Positions 13,591-25,827 of a stretch of 64,000 bases of DNA are shown one piece after another. The notes under the pieces are model-generated. The model saw only the letters and a program-made list of their open reading frames with translations, was not told where the DNA came from and ran no database searches. The DNA is from Litsea cubeba (Eukaryota > Streptophyta > Magnoliopsida > Laurales > Lauraceae), in assembly GCA_012931725.1 (NCBI GenBank), contig CM022951.1, positions 30,598,605 to 30,662,604 on the forward strand, written 5' to 3'. Made by a program: the position numbers and the translations under genes. Within the stretch, counting starts at the first letter, position 1. Every line of letters starts with the position of its first letter.

Positions 13591-14122
13591 GTAGCCAAGG
13601 AATCGAGAAAAGAAATATAAGCATAGAGCAAAAGATATGATATGCAAATATTTCATTTCTAGCATCGTGCTCTCAAGTGAACGAGTCCCACCGGGTGTGC
13701 CAGCTTGATGGAACAGCGCTGCTATCGCTCGGTTCTACCGAGGTTGGTGGACGTGGGAGTCTGTTTGGGTCCGACCCTTTCGTAACCGGGGGGCAGAGGC
13801 TTGCATCAATATTTTTTTGTGTGGATGTGCCAGATTTTTTATTTTACTTAGAATTACAAGTGGTGATTCGGAGATCGACCATCGCAAGTAAAAAGGAAAT
13901 CAACTTCTTTCAAGTTTTCCATTGCATATATATTTAAGAAAATAGACATTTTCTTGATTTGCCGATTTTGGTGTTTATAGCCGATTTACAATTCTTATCA
14001 ATAATGAAAGACAAGAGTTGTGATTTTTATCTCTTTTGAAAAAATACAAACTACAATGAAAAGCAAGAAAAGGAGGATCTAACTTCTCAGGAGATTGTGG
14101 GGGACTCGTTTAGATTGACGGT
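13591..14122. other. Unassigned sequence between gypsy and family B copia
   Basis: I recognise no gene. It includes a GC-richer stretch (about 13680-13800) and AT-rich DNA. The ACGGT at 14118-14122 is the left target duplication of the family B element, so this stretch continues at 22586. It is probably the host sequence of that insertion, possibly another older element. Confidence 0.5.
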
Positions 14123-15713
14123 TGAAAGACCAAGATCGAATCCTAGAGGGGGGGTGAATAGGATGCTATTAAAAATTTAGACCACTTCTGAACATTTTGA
14201 TTATTAGATGACTTATGCTTTGATGATAGTAAGCTAGCTTCATAAGAGAGAGAGTTTTTGAGTCAATCATACACATTCAAAAGACAAATACATCCTTTAA
14301 TCAAGCTCATACCAATTAAGAGTTCAACAATCATAAAAAGGAAAGTAAACACAAATCACCATAACACAATCAAATATAGTGGTTCGGCCAAGTTGCCTAC
14401 ATCCACTCCCGGTAACCTTACCGGATTTCACTAGTCAATTCAAGGTTTAGGATCACCTCAAACCTTACAAACACATCATTATGCTTTTCAAGGTTAAGCA
14501 TGAACCTTTATAACACAATATGTGCTTTTCAAGGCTAAGCACCAACCTTTACAACATTGATTTTTCTCTTAAGTGAAATGCCTATTTGTGCATGGGTAAG
14601 AGAACAAATAAAACACAGTGGTTTGCCTCTAGATAGGCTGAATGGACAATGATAATGTTTATGGCTAATGCATGAACTAGAAGGTTCACTTTCTCTTTTA
14701 AAAAGATGTAACTTCAATTAATGCAAAGGATGATGATCAAAGGTAAGAGAAATAGTTGTATTACTCAACACATGGTTTGTCAAAAAATCAAACTTAAAAC
14801 CATTAGATTTGAAAGTTAAGGTTCAAAGAAACATGTGAATGAGAAGACTTATGTTGATTTCATAATGCAAATACTTTTCAAAGATCAAGGCATGTCATGA
14901 AAAGAAACAACATCTTTAGAAGAGGACTAACACTTTGATCATGCTCAAAAGAAAACAAGGATTAAAAGTCTAAGCATGAAAAAGAGGTAGAGATTGAGAA
15001 AGCACACCCATTTTAAAGATCAAAGATTGAAAGGTTGAAAATGCTTCCATGATCCCTTTTGAAAAGCTCTTGTAACATTCCTCTCCTTTGGGCTCAAATG
15101 ATCTCAAAAATTCAGCAAGCTTTCCCAAAGAGAAAGTCACTTTTTATAGAAAAAGTGTTCCCAACGGATAGCTATCGGCTAGCCGAGAACTTGGTGTCGG
15201 TCAACCGATAGCCTAACGGTCATACGCAACGGCTATTTTTTTTGAAAAAATTGCTGACCAAGAAACACTTGTCGGTTTGACCGACATCATCGGTCGACCG
15301 ACCTAGGAACCGACCTAGGAACCGATAGAGCAAAAAGGCCAAAAATGAAGCTTTCTGATATTGGGACCGATGAACTCTCGGTCTAGAGATTTAAGCACTA
15401 TCGGTCGACCGATAGGAGCCGAGGATCTGACCGACAGAGAAGATCTGAAAGTTGAAGCTCTCTGGAACTGGAACCGACAGTCTATCGGCTGGGCTCGGTT
15501 CTAGTGTCGGCTGACCGATAAGAGCCGACAGATGGACCGACAGAATGTGCAAGCAGAAACCATAAAGATCTGAAGATTTTTCCAAGAGAAAACAAAGCTT
15601 ATGATAGAAGGATATGCAGGAGAAACCTAAGAAGGAGAACATGAATGAGAGAGAGATCAAGATGAGACAATGAATGCATCCAATCAAATTGCAACAAAAT
15701 AAACACTCTAACA
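14123..15713 (-). repeat. Family B left LTR
   Basis: 1591 bp, TGAAAG...CTAACA, nearly identical to 20988-22580. It has a minus-strand TATA box (TATAAAAAGT, 15139-15148) and a cluster of CGGTCGACCG-type palindromes at about 15165-15540. Confidence 0.93.
15139..15148 (-). promoter_or_regulatory. Family B LTR TATA box
   Basis: TATAAAAAGT on the minus strand, repeated at 22005-22014 in the other LTR. Its position in the LTR fits a transcription start. The assignment is inferred. Confidence 0.5.
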
Positions 15714-16077
15714 ATCTCCCCCTTTGCAATTTGATGGCAACTCTAAGCTTGACACTCTCTCATATGCCACGAACTAAACCACCAACTTCTTTGGACATTT
15801 AAGGAGCTTTGGATGCTTTGGGATTTTGGATATTTTGGAGCTTTGAATTTTCTTTGCGAGAGCAACTAGACAAAGCTTCTCCCCCTCAATTTGATAGACC
15901 TTGATTCTACTCCCCCTCAAATTGAGACCACTTTACATATCATTCTCTCCCCCTTTGACATCTAATTGCAAAGGATCTCGCCCATCTACAAGAAGACACA
16001 AACCTTGTCAGTAGCACCTGTTTATAAGCGTTATAATACAATGAAGATGCAATAACAGGTGATTAGACAACAAGATT

Positions 16078-19000
16078 TCAGATTTCAGGGCAAGGGCCAA
16101 TGCCCAAATGATGTCTTAGTTTAATAAATCTTTCATTTCCAAGGGGTTTAGTAAACAGGTCAGCCAATTGAGAATCAGTTGGAACAAAAAGTAACTCAAT
16201 AGAGCCTTGATCAGCATGATCACGCAAAAAGTGATAGCGAATGTCAATGTGTTTAGTGCGAGAATGCTGAACAGGATTTTTAGATATGCTAATGGCACTT
16301 GAGTTATCACACATGATAGGCATACAATGTTGTGGGACATTATAATCTAACAAGGTTTGTTTCATCTACAACAATTGAGCACAACAGCTACCTGCATCTA
16401 TGTATTCAGCTTCTGCAGTAGACAAGGATACTGAATTTTGCTTTTTGCTATGCCAAGCTACTAAGCAATTTCCTATGAAGTAGCAACATCCACTGGTGCT
16501 TTTCCTATCATCTATTGATCCCGCCCAGTCAGCACCACTGTATCCAATTAATTGTAAAGATGAGTCACAAGGATACCAGATGCCATAATGTGATGTCCCA
16601 TTGATATATTTAAAGATACGTTTAACAGCTTTGAGATGGGACTCACGAGGATCCGATTGATATCTGGCACAGATTCCAACACTGAAAGAGAGATCAGGTC
16701 TACTAGCAGTAAGATAGAGAAGGCTTCCTATCATACTACGATAGAGTTTTTGGTCTACTTTGGTGCCTTTGAGGTCACTAGACAGTTTTGAAGTAGATCC
16801 CATGGGGTTGCTATTAGACTTGGAGGTTTCTAGACCAAACTTCTTAATGATTTCTAAGGCAAATTTGGACTGGCTAAGAAAAATTCCTCGCTCGGTTTGG
16901 TTAACCTGGAGACCTAAGAAGAACTGCAGGGGACCGACTAGACTCATCTCAAAGGTGGAGCTCATTAACTCTGAGAATCCTTGAGCCAATTTGTCTGATG
17001 TGGATCCAAACACTATGTCATCAACATAGACTTGAGCCACAAGAATGTCTTGATCAATTTTCTTGATAAACAAGGTCTTATCAACTTTCCCACAATTAAA
17101 ATCATTTTCAAGCAGATGAGTTGTGAGCTTTTCATACCAAGCCCTTGGTGCTTGTTTTAATCCATAAAGAGCTTTCTTGAGTTTGTAGACATACTCAGGA
17201 TGATGAGGGTCCTCAAAGCCTTCTGGTTGGGTAACATAAACATCCTCTTCAATTTCTCCATTCAGGAAGGCACTTTTGACATCCATCTGAAATAGTTTAA
17301 TTCTCATGCTACTCGCATAACTCAATAGGATCCTTATAGACTCCAAACGGGCTACAGGAGCAAAGGTTTCTTCAAAATCGATTCCTTCTATTTGGGCATA
17401 TCCTTTTGCTACTAGTCTTGCCTTGTTTCTCACAACATTACCAGATTCATCTGATTTGTTCTTGTATATCCACTTAGTACCAATTGGATTTTTCTCTGTA
17501 GGTAATGGAACAAGATCCCAAACATTATTTTTCTTAAATTGATTCAATTCTTCTTGCATAGCTTCCATCCATTCTGATTTTGATTCAGCTTCAGAAAAAT
17601 TCTTGGGCTCAATTTGAGAGACAAAAGAGTAATGTGCACATAAATTATGAACTTGTCTCCGGGTCATGACCCCACTACTGATATCTCCAATAATATTCTC
17701 CAATGTATGATCTTTCATGAGTTTGGTTGGAACTGTAGCTTTGGATGGGATGATATCATTTTTGTTTTTAGGAGTTGGTTGATCAATAACATATTCAACT
17801 TCATCATCATCTTGAAGAGTTCTTCCAATTTGATTCATATCATCGATGACAACATGAGCTGACTCCATTATGGTCATAGTTCTATGATTAAACACTCTGT
17901 AAGCTTTGCTCCTTTCAGAATAGCCTAGGAAGATTCCTTCATCAGATTTAGGCTCGAATTTCTCCAACTGCTCCCTATCTCTTAGAATATAACATTTGCT
18001 TCCGAACACTTTCAAATACCCTAAATTAGGTTTTCTTTCAAAATAAAGCTCATACGGGGTCTTGTTGGTATTCTTGGTGAGATAGACTCTATTTATAATA
18101 TAGCAGGCAGTATTCACAGCTTCAGCCCATAGATTACGAGGAAGATTCTTTTCATTGAGCATGGTCCTAGCCATTTCTTGAATCACTCTATTTCTTCTTT
18201 CTGCTACTCCATTTTGTTGAGGAGTTTTAGGAGCTGAATATTGATGATTGATCCCATGATTTTCACAAAATTTGGAAAAATTTTCATTCTCAAATTCTCC
18301 TCCATGATCACTTCTGATCTTCTGAATTTTACAATCTTTTTCAACTTGTATCTTGTTGCAAATTCTTATGATATTGTCTACAGCATCTGATTTAGCATGG
18401 AGAAAGGCAACCCAACCAAAACGAGAATAATCGTCTACCATAACCAGAATAAATTTCTTCCCTCCAATACTTTGCACTGGTGCAGGTCCAATTAAGTCCA
18501 TATGGATTAATTCTAGAGGACGAGACGACGATATATCCTTTAAACCTTTGAAGCTCTTCTTTATCTGTTTACCCAGTTGGCATGCCTTACAGATTTCAGA
18601 TTTTTCAGCAGACAACTTGGGAATTCCTTTCACAATTTCATTCTTGGATAGGATTTTCATCAATTTAAAGTTTATGTGACCCATCCTTTGGTGCCATAAG
18701 TAATTCTCTTGATTTCTGGTTATCAAGCACCTAGATTCATTGTCATCACATTCTTCTATAATGTAGATATTCCCTTTTGTCCTTGACCCAGTAAGGATAA
18801 CTTGGTTAGTTCTATCATTTACTACCTTGCATGAAAGACTGTCAAAGACAACTTTGTTTCCCTTGTCACACAATTGGCTAATGCTAAGGAGATTATGCTT
18901 CAATCCTTCCACAAGAAATACATCATTCAGAGTTGGTATTTGATCTCCCTTCACACTTCCCTTGCCAATGATTTGAGCTTTACTATTGTCTCCAAAAGAG

Positions 19001-19413
19001 ACATTTCCTCCATCATATTCCACTATAGAGCTGAATCTAGAACGGTCTCCTGTCATGTGTTTAGAACAACCACTATCTAAAAACCAAGTAGGATTTTCTT
19101 TTGCTTTTAAGGCGGTTTGCACTATGAGACTCTCAAGGTTTGTTTGTTTAACCATCCATCTAGACAGAGGAGATTTATAGGGAATGGTCTTGGGGACAAA
19201 TTTAAAAGATACTTTAGAGGGATTGTTGAGAGATAACCTGTTTTTATATGGACAATTAGGAACCAAATGACCACTATGATTGCAAAAATGACAAGTCCAT
19301 CTAGTGGTAAAACTTCTCTCAACTATAGGTTTGCGGACACTCTTAGTAAGTATTTGAGAGCTGTCCTTCATGTTGCTAGGGGAGCCTTCAAAACCTATAC
19401 CACTTGTCACCAT
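16078..19413 (-). pseudogene. Family B pol polyprotein, one stop codon in RNase H
   Basis: The long frame (16366-19413, 1015 codons) begins in the region of the second CCHC knuckle (CHFCNHSGHLVPNC), then the protease active site LDSGCSKHMTGD, the pre-integrase LWHQRMGHINF, and integrase with MDLIGPAP, SDHGGEFEN and QQNGVAERRNR (all three catalytic acids present). RT has FQMDVKSAFLNGE and YVDDIVFGS. RNase H has ADWAGSIDDRKSTSG and STAEAEY. A TAG follows SCCAQLL, where relatives have a tryptophan codon, and the same frame goes on (16078-16365) to the usual C-terminus LFTKPLGNERF. The main enzymes look intact. The start is set by the frameshift from gag rather than by a real initiation codon. 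Confidence 0.93.
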
Positions 19414-20902
19414 AGATTTTATGCATGCCTAACATTTGATAAAACTTGTCATTTCCCAAGGTGAGTTTTTCAACAATGAATTTTCCTTTGTTGAGTTTTA
19501 ATTGTAAGGAGTTTGTTTCAAGTTGACTAGACTCAAGCTTGGATTGTAAGCTATGAATGTGATTTTGAGCAAGAGCTAGTTCTTTAGTTAGGGTGATGAA
19601 TTTATGTTCCAAATTGACTTTGTCATTTATGGTTAGTTTCAATTCATCTTTTAGAACATTTACTTCATTGACCAGTTTTTTGGATTCTTCTTTTAACATT
19701 TTATTTTTCTTAATTAAGATCTCAGAATTTTCATATAGATCATTGTAAGCTTGTTGGATCTCAATTTCGTCATCTTCTTCATAAGTTTCCTCTTCCCCTA
19801 ATGTGTCATCTATTAATGTGTTATGATCATTTATCTCTTCAATAGAGGCAATAAGAAGCCAATTAGGAGGATTTTCATCTTCATCATTCTGGGATTCATT
19901 TTTGTCACTATCTTCATCTTCCTCATCCCAAGTTATGTTCAATGCTTTCTTTGCTTTCTTATCCCCTCTTTCAAATTCTTTAGGAGTGGAGCAATTTTGA
20001 GCAATATGTCCAAACCCCTTGCAATTATAACATTGCACATCCTTTTTGATAAAAGAACTTTTGGAACTTCTTTGAAATCTAGAGCTTTTGCTGCTTTCAT
20101 CAGATTTTCTAATGTTTTTGTTATTCTTAAAGAATTTCTTAAAGTTCTTGACAAGAAGAGCATTGTCATCATCACTATCATCTTCACTTTCATTTTCATT
20201 AGACTGAGAGGTAAAGGCAACTCCTTTCTTTTTATCTTTAACTTCAAAATCTAGTTCATATGTGAGAAGATTTCCTCTTAGTTCTTCAATTTTAATTTGA
20301 TCCACATTTTTACTCTCAGTTATTGCAATAATCTTTGGTTTGAATCTTTTAGGAAGAGATCTTAAAATTTTTCTTACAGTTTTAGATTCATCCATCTTTT
20401 CTCCTAGTCCTATGAGAGAGTTGATTAATTCCATAATCTTTGTGTAGAACTCATCAAAAGTTTCCTCTTCTAGCATTTTAATATCTTCTAGCTTAGAGGT
20501 CAACATTTGAATTTTGGCTATCTTGACCTGATCTGTACCTTCATGGGTGGTCTCTAGGGTGTCCCACACTTCCTTAGCAGTATTGCAATTGACAACTCTA
20601 TTGAATTCCTCTTGAGATAAGGCACAATATAAAGAGTTTTTTGCTTTAGCATTAAGATTAGCTCTATCCTTTTCCCCTTGAGTCCAAGCACTTTTAGGTT
20701 TGAGAGTTAAGGATATAATATTGCCTTCAGAATCCTTTTCTGTGGCAGTGGGTAGATGATAACCTTCTTCAATGATGTTCCACACATCTAAACTTTGGGA
20801 TTCTAGGAACACTTGCATCCTAATTTTCCAATACCTATAATGTGTTCCATTAAACAGAGGTGGTCTATTGGTGGCATTGCCCTCACCCAGATGAGATTGC
20901 AT
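19388..20902 (-). pseudogene. Family B gag, ends in a frameshift before pol
   Basis: The start chosen is the ATG at 20900-20902 (MQSHLGEGNATNRPPLFNG), since the open frame upstream runs into the primer binding site and LTR. It has an N-terminal gag domain (NGTHYRYWKIRM, then the EVWDTLETTHEG block), a CCHC knuckle CYNCKGFGHIAQNC in the middle, an acidic stretch and a long C-terminal coiled coil, as in Sire-type gags. The frame ends about 25 bases inside the pol frame. Pol reads on in another frame, so one base has been gained or lost near 19395-19410. Gag builds the particle; in intact Copia elements gag and pol are usually one frame. Confidence 0.88.
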
Positions 20903-20973
20903 AGTGGCAACAAAAGAAACACACTCACTAGGATTCAACTCTAGGCTGTAAGACCTAAAACCAGAGCAACCTA

Positions 20974-20985
20974 GCTCTGATACCA
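20974..20985 (-). other. Family B primer binding site
   Basis: TGGTATCAGAGC on the minus strand, two bases inside the LTR boundary at 20988; complementary to initiator tRNA-Met. Confidence 0.9.
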
Positions 20986-20987
20986 AT

Positions 20988-22580
20988 TGAAAGACCAAGA
21001 TCGAATCCTAGAGGGGGGGTGAATAAGATGCTATTAAAAATTTAGACCACTTCTGAACATTTTGATTATTAGATGACTTATGCTTTGATGATAGAAAGCT
21101 AGCTTCATAAGAGAGAGAGCTTTTGAGTCAATCATACACATTCGAAAGACAAATACATCCTTTAATCAAGCTCATACCCAATTAAGAGTTCAACAATCAT
21201 AAAAAGGAAAGTAAACACAAATCACCATAACACAATCAAATATAGTGGTTCGGCCAAGTTGCCTACATCCACTCCCGGTAACCTTACCAGATTTCACTAG
21301 TCAATTCAAGGTTTAGGATCACCTCAAACCTTACAAACACATCATTATGCTTTTCAAGGTTAAGCATGAACCTTTACAACACAATATGTGCTTTTCAAGG
21401 CTAAGCACCAACCTTTACAACATTGATTTTTCTCTTAAGTGAAATGCCTATTTGTGCATGGGTAAGAGAACAAATAAAACACAGTGGTTTGCCTCTAGAT
21501 AGGCTGAATGGACAATGATAATGTTTATGGCTAATGCATGAACTAGAAGGTTCACTTTCTCTTTTAAAAAGATGTAACTTCAATTAATGCAAAGGATGAT
21601 GATCAAAGGTAAGAGAAATAGTTGTATTACTCAACACATGGTTTGTCAAAAGATCAAACTTAAAACCATTAGATTTGAAAGTTAAGGTTCAAAGACACAT
21701 GTGAATGAGAAGACTTATGTTGATTTCATAATGCAAATACTTTTCAAAGATCAAGGCATGTCATGAAAAGAAACAACATCTTTAGAAGAGGACTAACACT
21801 TTGATCATGCTCAAAAGAAAATAAGGATTAAAAGTCTAAGCATGAAAAAGAGGTAGAGATTTAGAAAGCACACCCATTTTAAAGATCAAAGATTGAAAGG
21901 TTGAAAATGCTTCCATGATCCCTTTTGAAAAGCTCTTGTAACATTCCTCTCCTTTGGGCTCAAATGATCTCAAAAATTCAGCAAGCTTTCCCAAAGAGAA
22001 AGTCACTTTTTATAGAAAAAGTGTTCCCAACGGATAGCTATCGGCTAGCCGAGAACTTGGTGTCGGTCAACCGATAGCCTAACGGTCATACGCAACGGCT
22101 ATTTTTTTTGAAAAAAATTGCTGACCAAGAAACACTTGTCGGTTTGACCGACATCATCGGTCGACCGACCTAGGAACCGACCTAGGAACCGATAGAACAA
22201 AAAGGCCAAAAATGAAGCTTTCTGATATTGGGACCGATGAACTCTCGGTCTAGAGATTTAAGCACTATCGGTTGACCGATAGGAGCCGAGGATCTGACCG
22301 ACAGAGAAGATCTGAAAGCTGAAGCTCTCTGGAACTGGAACCGACAGTTTATCGGCTGGGCTCGATTCTAGTGTCGGCTGACCGATAAGAGCCGACAGAT
22401 GGACCGACAGAATGTGCAAGCAGAAACCATAAAGATCTGAAGATTTTTCCAAGAGAAAACAAACCTTATGATAGAAAGATATGCAAGAGAAACCTAAGAA
22501 GGAGAACATGAATGAGAGAGAGATCAAGATGAGACAATGAATGCATCCAATCAAATTGCAACAAAATAAACACTCTAACA
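20988..22580 (-). repeat. Family B right LTR
   Basis: 1593 bp, pair of 14123-15713, with only scattered substitutions and an extra A in one homopolymer. It ends CTAACA and is followed by the target duplication ACGGT. Confidence 0.93.
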
Positions 22581-22585
22581 ACGGT

Positions 22586-23859
22586 CGCAAGCCATATGTG
22601 GACTTCGCCATCATCCATGAAAATGAGAACAGAGGATGCTCTTGATTCGCTTGGCTTGGCTATAACCTCAGGTTTTTAGAGGACAAAGACCAAAAGGAGG
22701 TCCTATGTCCAATAAAAAACTAAGTAGATGGGCTGAAAAGCCACGTCTAAGCCATTGGAGGCAGAAGGAGAAGGCAAAGACGTACCCCTGAAGGGACTTT
22801 TGTCACCTTGTAATGGTGGTCGGTGTAGAGCTTCCGCAGAGTTTTCTCTCTTTCTTTCTCTTAGATTTCTGATGCCTTTTTCTGTCTGAATATCCGGATT
22901 TTCTGCAGTCTGTCGTGCTGTCCATTCTTCTTGGAGTGCTTTCCTATCTGTAGGCTTTTTGGTAGCAATTTAGGAGGGTTTATGGGCTTTTATTGTCATT
23001 AAGCCGCATAATGGGAGGAGTTATAGGATTTAATTCCTTTATTTTGTAACTCCTTTTTCTTGGCTTCTGATTGGCCGGAGGAGATTGAGGGCATTTAATC
23101 ACCTTTAATCGCCATGATGGGAGGAGTTTCATGGGTTAAATGCTATGAATCAATTGACTTGTAACTCCCAGATGCTTGCTTCTGATTGGGCCGTCCAAAG
23201 AAATGGATTAATGACAGTAATAAAGCTAGTCAATTAATCGCATTAAGTGGTCACCGAGCAATTAAAGAGTCGCGGGCCGTTCCGCGTCTTTTGGGATTCT
23301 TTTGGTGATGATCATCGATGGATCTTCATGTAGATCGACATCGGATGACCATGTAACTTCAGGTATTGGTTGCCAACAGCGGGTCGGTGCCATCTGTCCT
23401 GTCGATTTCTCGATCGGTCGGGTAGAAAGCACACTTTTTTGGTTGACCAGTTGGCGATCAATGTTGATTTTGATACTCTTGATGACTGACCCGTGATTTT
23501 TACGGTAGTCAAAGGATTTGGTGTCTCAAAAGTATGAATTTTGGAAAATCCCAGGGGTCGGTTGCTTCGAATCGTGAAAACGACGAAAAACGGGGCTTCC
23601 GAGGCCCTCCCGGCGATCCCGGGCTCCATGGTTGCCGGCGACCATGGGCCAGGATCGCAGGGGTCGGTGACCCTGGGGGGATTTTCCCCACTTTTGTCCC
23701 GTTTTGTGTCCGTTTTTTATGTTTTTTTATTCTTTTTTCTTCTGTATTTTTTCTTGACATTTTTTTTATCACTTATTGGCCTGATTTCCCTGTAGAAAAC
23801 CTGATGAGAACCCTTGTATTTTTGTTTGCAAAGTTTCTAATTTTCCAAGAATGCCGAAG
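22586..23859. other. Unassigned, probably old LTR-element sequence with a two-copy internal repeat
   Basis: No gene is recognised. Two similar blocks of about 110 bp (near 22998-23095 and 23100-23190) share the pattern TTAA-T-GCC, ATGGGAGGAGTT, TTGTAACTCC and GCTTCTGATTGG. Around 23360-23410 the text GGTCGGTGCCATCTGTC resembles the region after the LTR in some plant gypsy elements, but I cannot define ends. Short open frames on both strands at 23.3-24.1 kb have no recognisable motif. Confidence 0.4.
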
Positions 23860-25720
23860 ACTTTGTTGCGCAGAGCTGCCAATTTTCCGTCAGAAGTTGA
23901 AACTGGGTCAAACGATGTCGGAATGACCTGAAATTTGGGGTGAAACCTCCTAAGCAATAAAGAAGAACAACCATAGGCTTTTGTTTGAGGCCGTTTAGGG
24001 GTTTTATCACTAGTAGACTTGTTTTTGTCGCGATGAAGATGTCGCGGCTTGATGTGCGGTCAACCGATGTCCGATTGACTTGAAATTTGACAGGGAACCT
24101 ATTGTTGGATATCGCGATCACTGAGAGGGGGGGGGGGTGAATCAGTGATTTCTAAAAACAGGTCCAATTCAACAACAAAACAAGTCAAACCACACAATGA
24201 CACCAGTTTTAACGTGGTTCACCAAAAGGCTACGTCCACGGATCAAAACCGTCCGAACACCGATCCGGTACAGGTCTGAATATATTTAGTCGCACCAACG
24301 ACAAAGAGCACCAACCCTTGTGTTTTAGATAGCACCCACTATCTAGGAAGCACCTACTCCCCTTACAATTTATCTGCACCCACAGATAGGATCACCAAAC
24401 CCCAAACACCAAGCACCAACTTGATGTAAATACAGAATAGAAGATAAACTCTGTCTACAGCCCTTCCCCTCTACAATTCTCTCTCTCTCAATCCCTTACA
24501 AATTGAAATCTAAAGCATAAAGAGAGACACTTAACTCATGGACGAATCACCATCTTCAAGAGCACAATCTCGTCCACAATTGCTGTAGAAAACGTCTGAT
24601 AATGTAGCAACACAGCAACACAGCAACACAGCAACCTCTTCTCTCTTCTCTTCTCTCTTCTCTCTTCTCTTCTGGTGTATCTTTAGAACGACCCATACAT
24701 GCCTTTTTATAGGTTATGTTAACCCTTAATTGTATTCAAAACAGGCTACAATTCGTTTAGAAAGAGTCCCAAACAAATTAGATAAGAGTGCTGAATTTTC
24801 GTGCAAGACTTCTGTTTCTGCGCAACTCTGGTTCCCGTGCTCGGTCGACATCTTAGCTTGCTCGGTCGACATCATACACAGTCTGTAAACAGTCAATTAT
24901 CGCGCTCGGTCGACATCCTGGGGTCCCGGTCGACCGAAGACACACTGTGTCACGAAAATAACTGGAAGCAGTCTAAAACTTTTTCTGCAGGTTTCTCTTG
25001 CTTCGGTCGACCGCATGGGGTGCCCGGTCGACCGACCACTCTGTTTCAGGAAATCTGAATTCCTGACTGTCTCAATTCTGATTCTTCTTTTCAGCTCTAT
25101 TTCCATTCTGATTTCCATTGCGTAGTTGAGCTTCATCCTCTCATCATGTTGACATGGATTGACAACAATTACAACCTTAAACCATGATTACCATTCAAAT
25201 CATTTCAAGCTTCTTCAAATTATAACACCTATTGGAGTCATTTTAAGATGATCCATAGGCTCTGTCTTGGAAACCATGGTCCCGGGGAGTTTCGCCGCCG
25301 AGAGGCCTGATTTGGCTTCCGAATGTCAAAGTCTGGTCAAATATTGTCGAAATGACCTGAAATTTGACGTGTAGCCCTTTCTAAGCATTTTGAAGCCGTC
25401 CATGTACTCCATCTTATGAGTGATGGCCTCGGTGGTTCTCGCCGCCGAGAGGCTTGATTTAGCTGCTCGAGGGTTGATGTAGGGTCAAACATTGTCGGTT
25501 TGACTCAGAACTTGATGTGGAGCCTTTTGGATGTATTTTGAGACCATCCATCGGCTCTGATAGAAGATTTTGTATCTCCGATGCTTTCGCCGCCGATAGC
25601 TTCTTTTCAGCTGCCGGAGAAGCGAAGTTAGGCCAAATGGTTTTGAAATGGCCCAAAACTTCTTGTGTACTCCTCTTTTGTCTGTCTTGAATGATCTTGC
25701 AGTTTTTGTTTGATTCCGAC
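23860..25720. repeat. Diverged ~148-bp tandem repeat, at least five units, split by a solo LTR
   Basis: Each unit has a block like TTCGCCGCCGAGAGGCTTGATTT, then GGTCAAA-ATGTCG-AATGACCTGAAATTTG and a CATAGGCTC-like end. GCCGCCGA cores sit near 25293, 25440 and 25588, a spacing of about 148 bp. Earlier, more diverged units lie at about 23865 and 24027. When the inserted solo LTR (24103-25227 plus one target duplication) is ignored, the spacing across it also fits. The units are not long open frames. Confidence 0.7.
24103..25227 (-). repeat. Solo LTR of copia family C
   Basis: It starts TGTTGGATATCGCG like the LTRs at 42091 and 48360 and ends ATAACA. It is flanked by CCTAT (24098-24102 and 25228-25232), so it is a complete solo LTR formed by recombination between two LTRs. 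Its last ~100 bp have diverged from the other family C LTRs, so it is an older copy or a subfamily. It carries GGTCGACCGA palindromes at about 24840-25045. Confidence 0.9.
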
Positions 25721-25827
25721 AATATTTGATTTTTTGGAAGTAGCATTGCCTATTTATGGCAGGTTGCGACTTCATACAGTTTTTTGGATCTTGAAGAGGC
25801 AAAGTGACATTTTTTTTGTGTCAACAA

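Larger units (their letters stand above)
14123..22580 (-). mobile_element. Copia LTR retrotransposon, family B (Sire-like), nearly intact
   Basis: It is an 8458-bp element flanked by ACGGT (14118-14122 and 22581-22585), with LTRs of 1591 and 1593 bp starting TGAAAGACC and ending CTAACA. Orientation is minus: the primer binding site is beside the right LTR (20974-20985) and a polypurine tract beside the left (ATCTCCCCCTTTG at 15714). The interior encodes gag and pol in Copia order (protease, integrase, RT, RNase H). Only two coding breaks are visible: a single-base shift between gag and pol near 19400 and a TAG in RNase H at about 16366. Few LTR differences indicate recent insertion. The Sire-like assignment rests on the LSTAEAEY...SCCAQLL end and the long coiled-coil gag. 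Confidence 0.93.

Noticed and set aside
24600..24675. CAACACAG and CTCTTCTC microsatellites as separate features
   Set aside because: They belong to the family C LTR and recur at 42595-42650 and 48860-48925.
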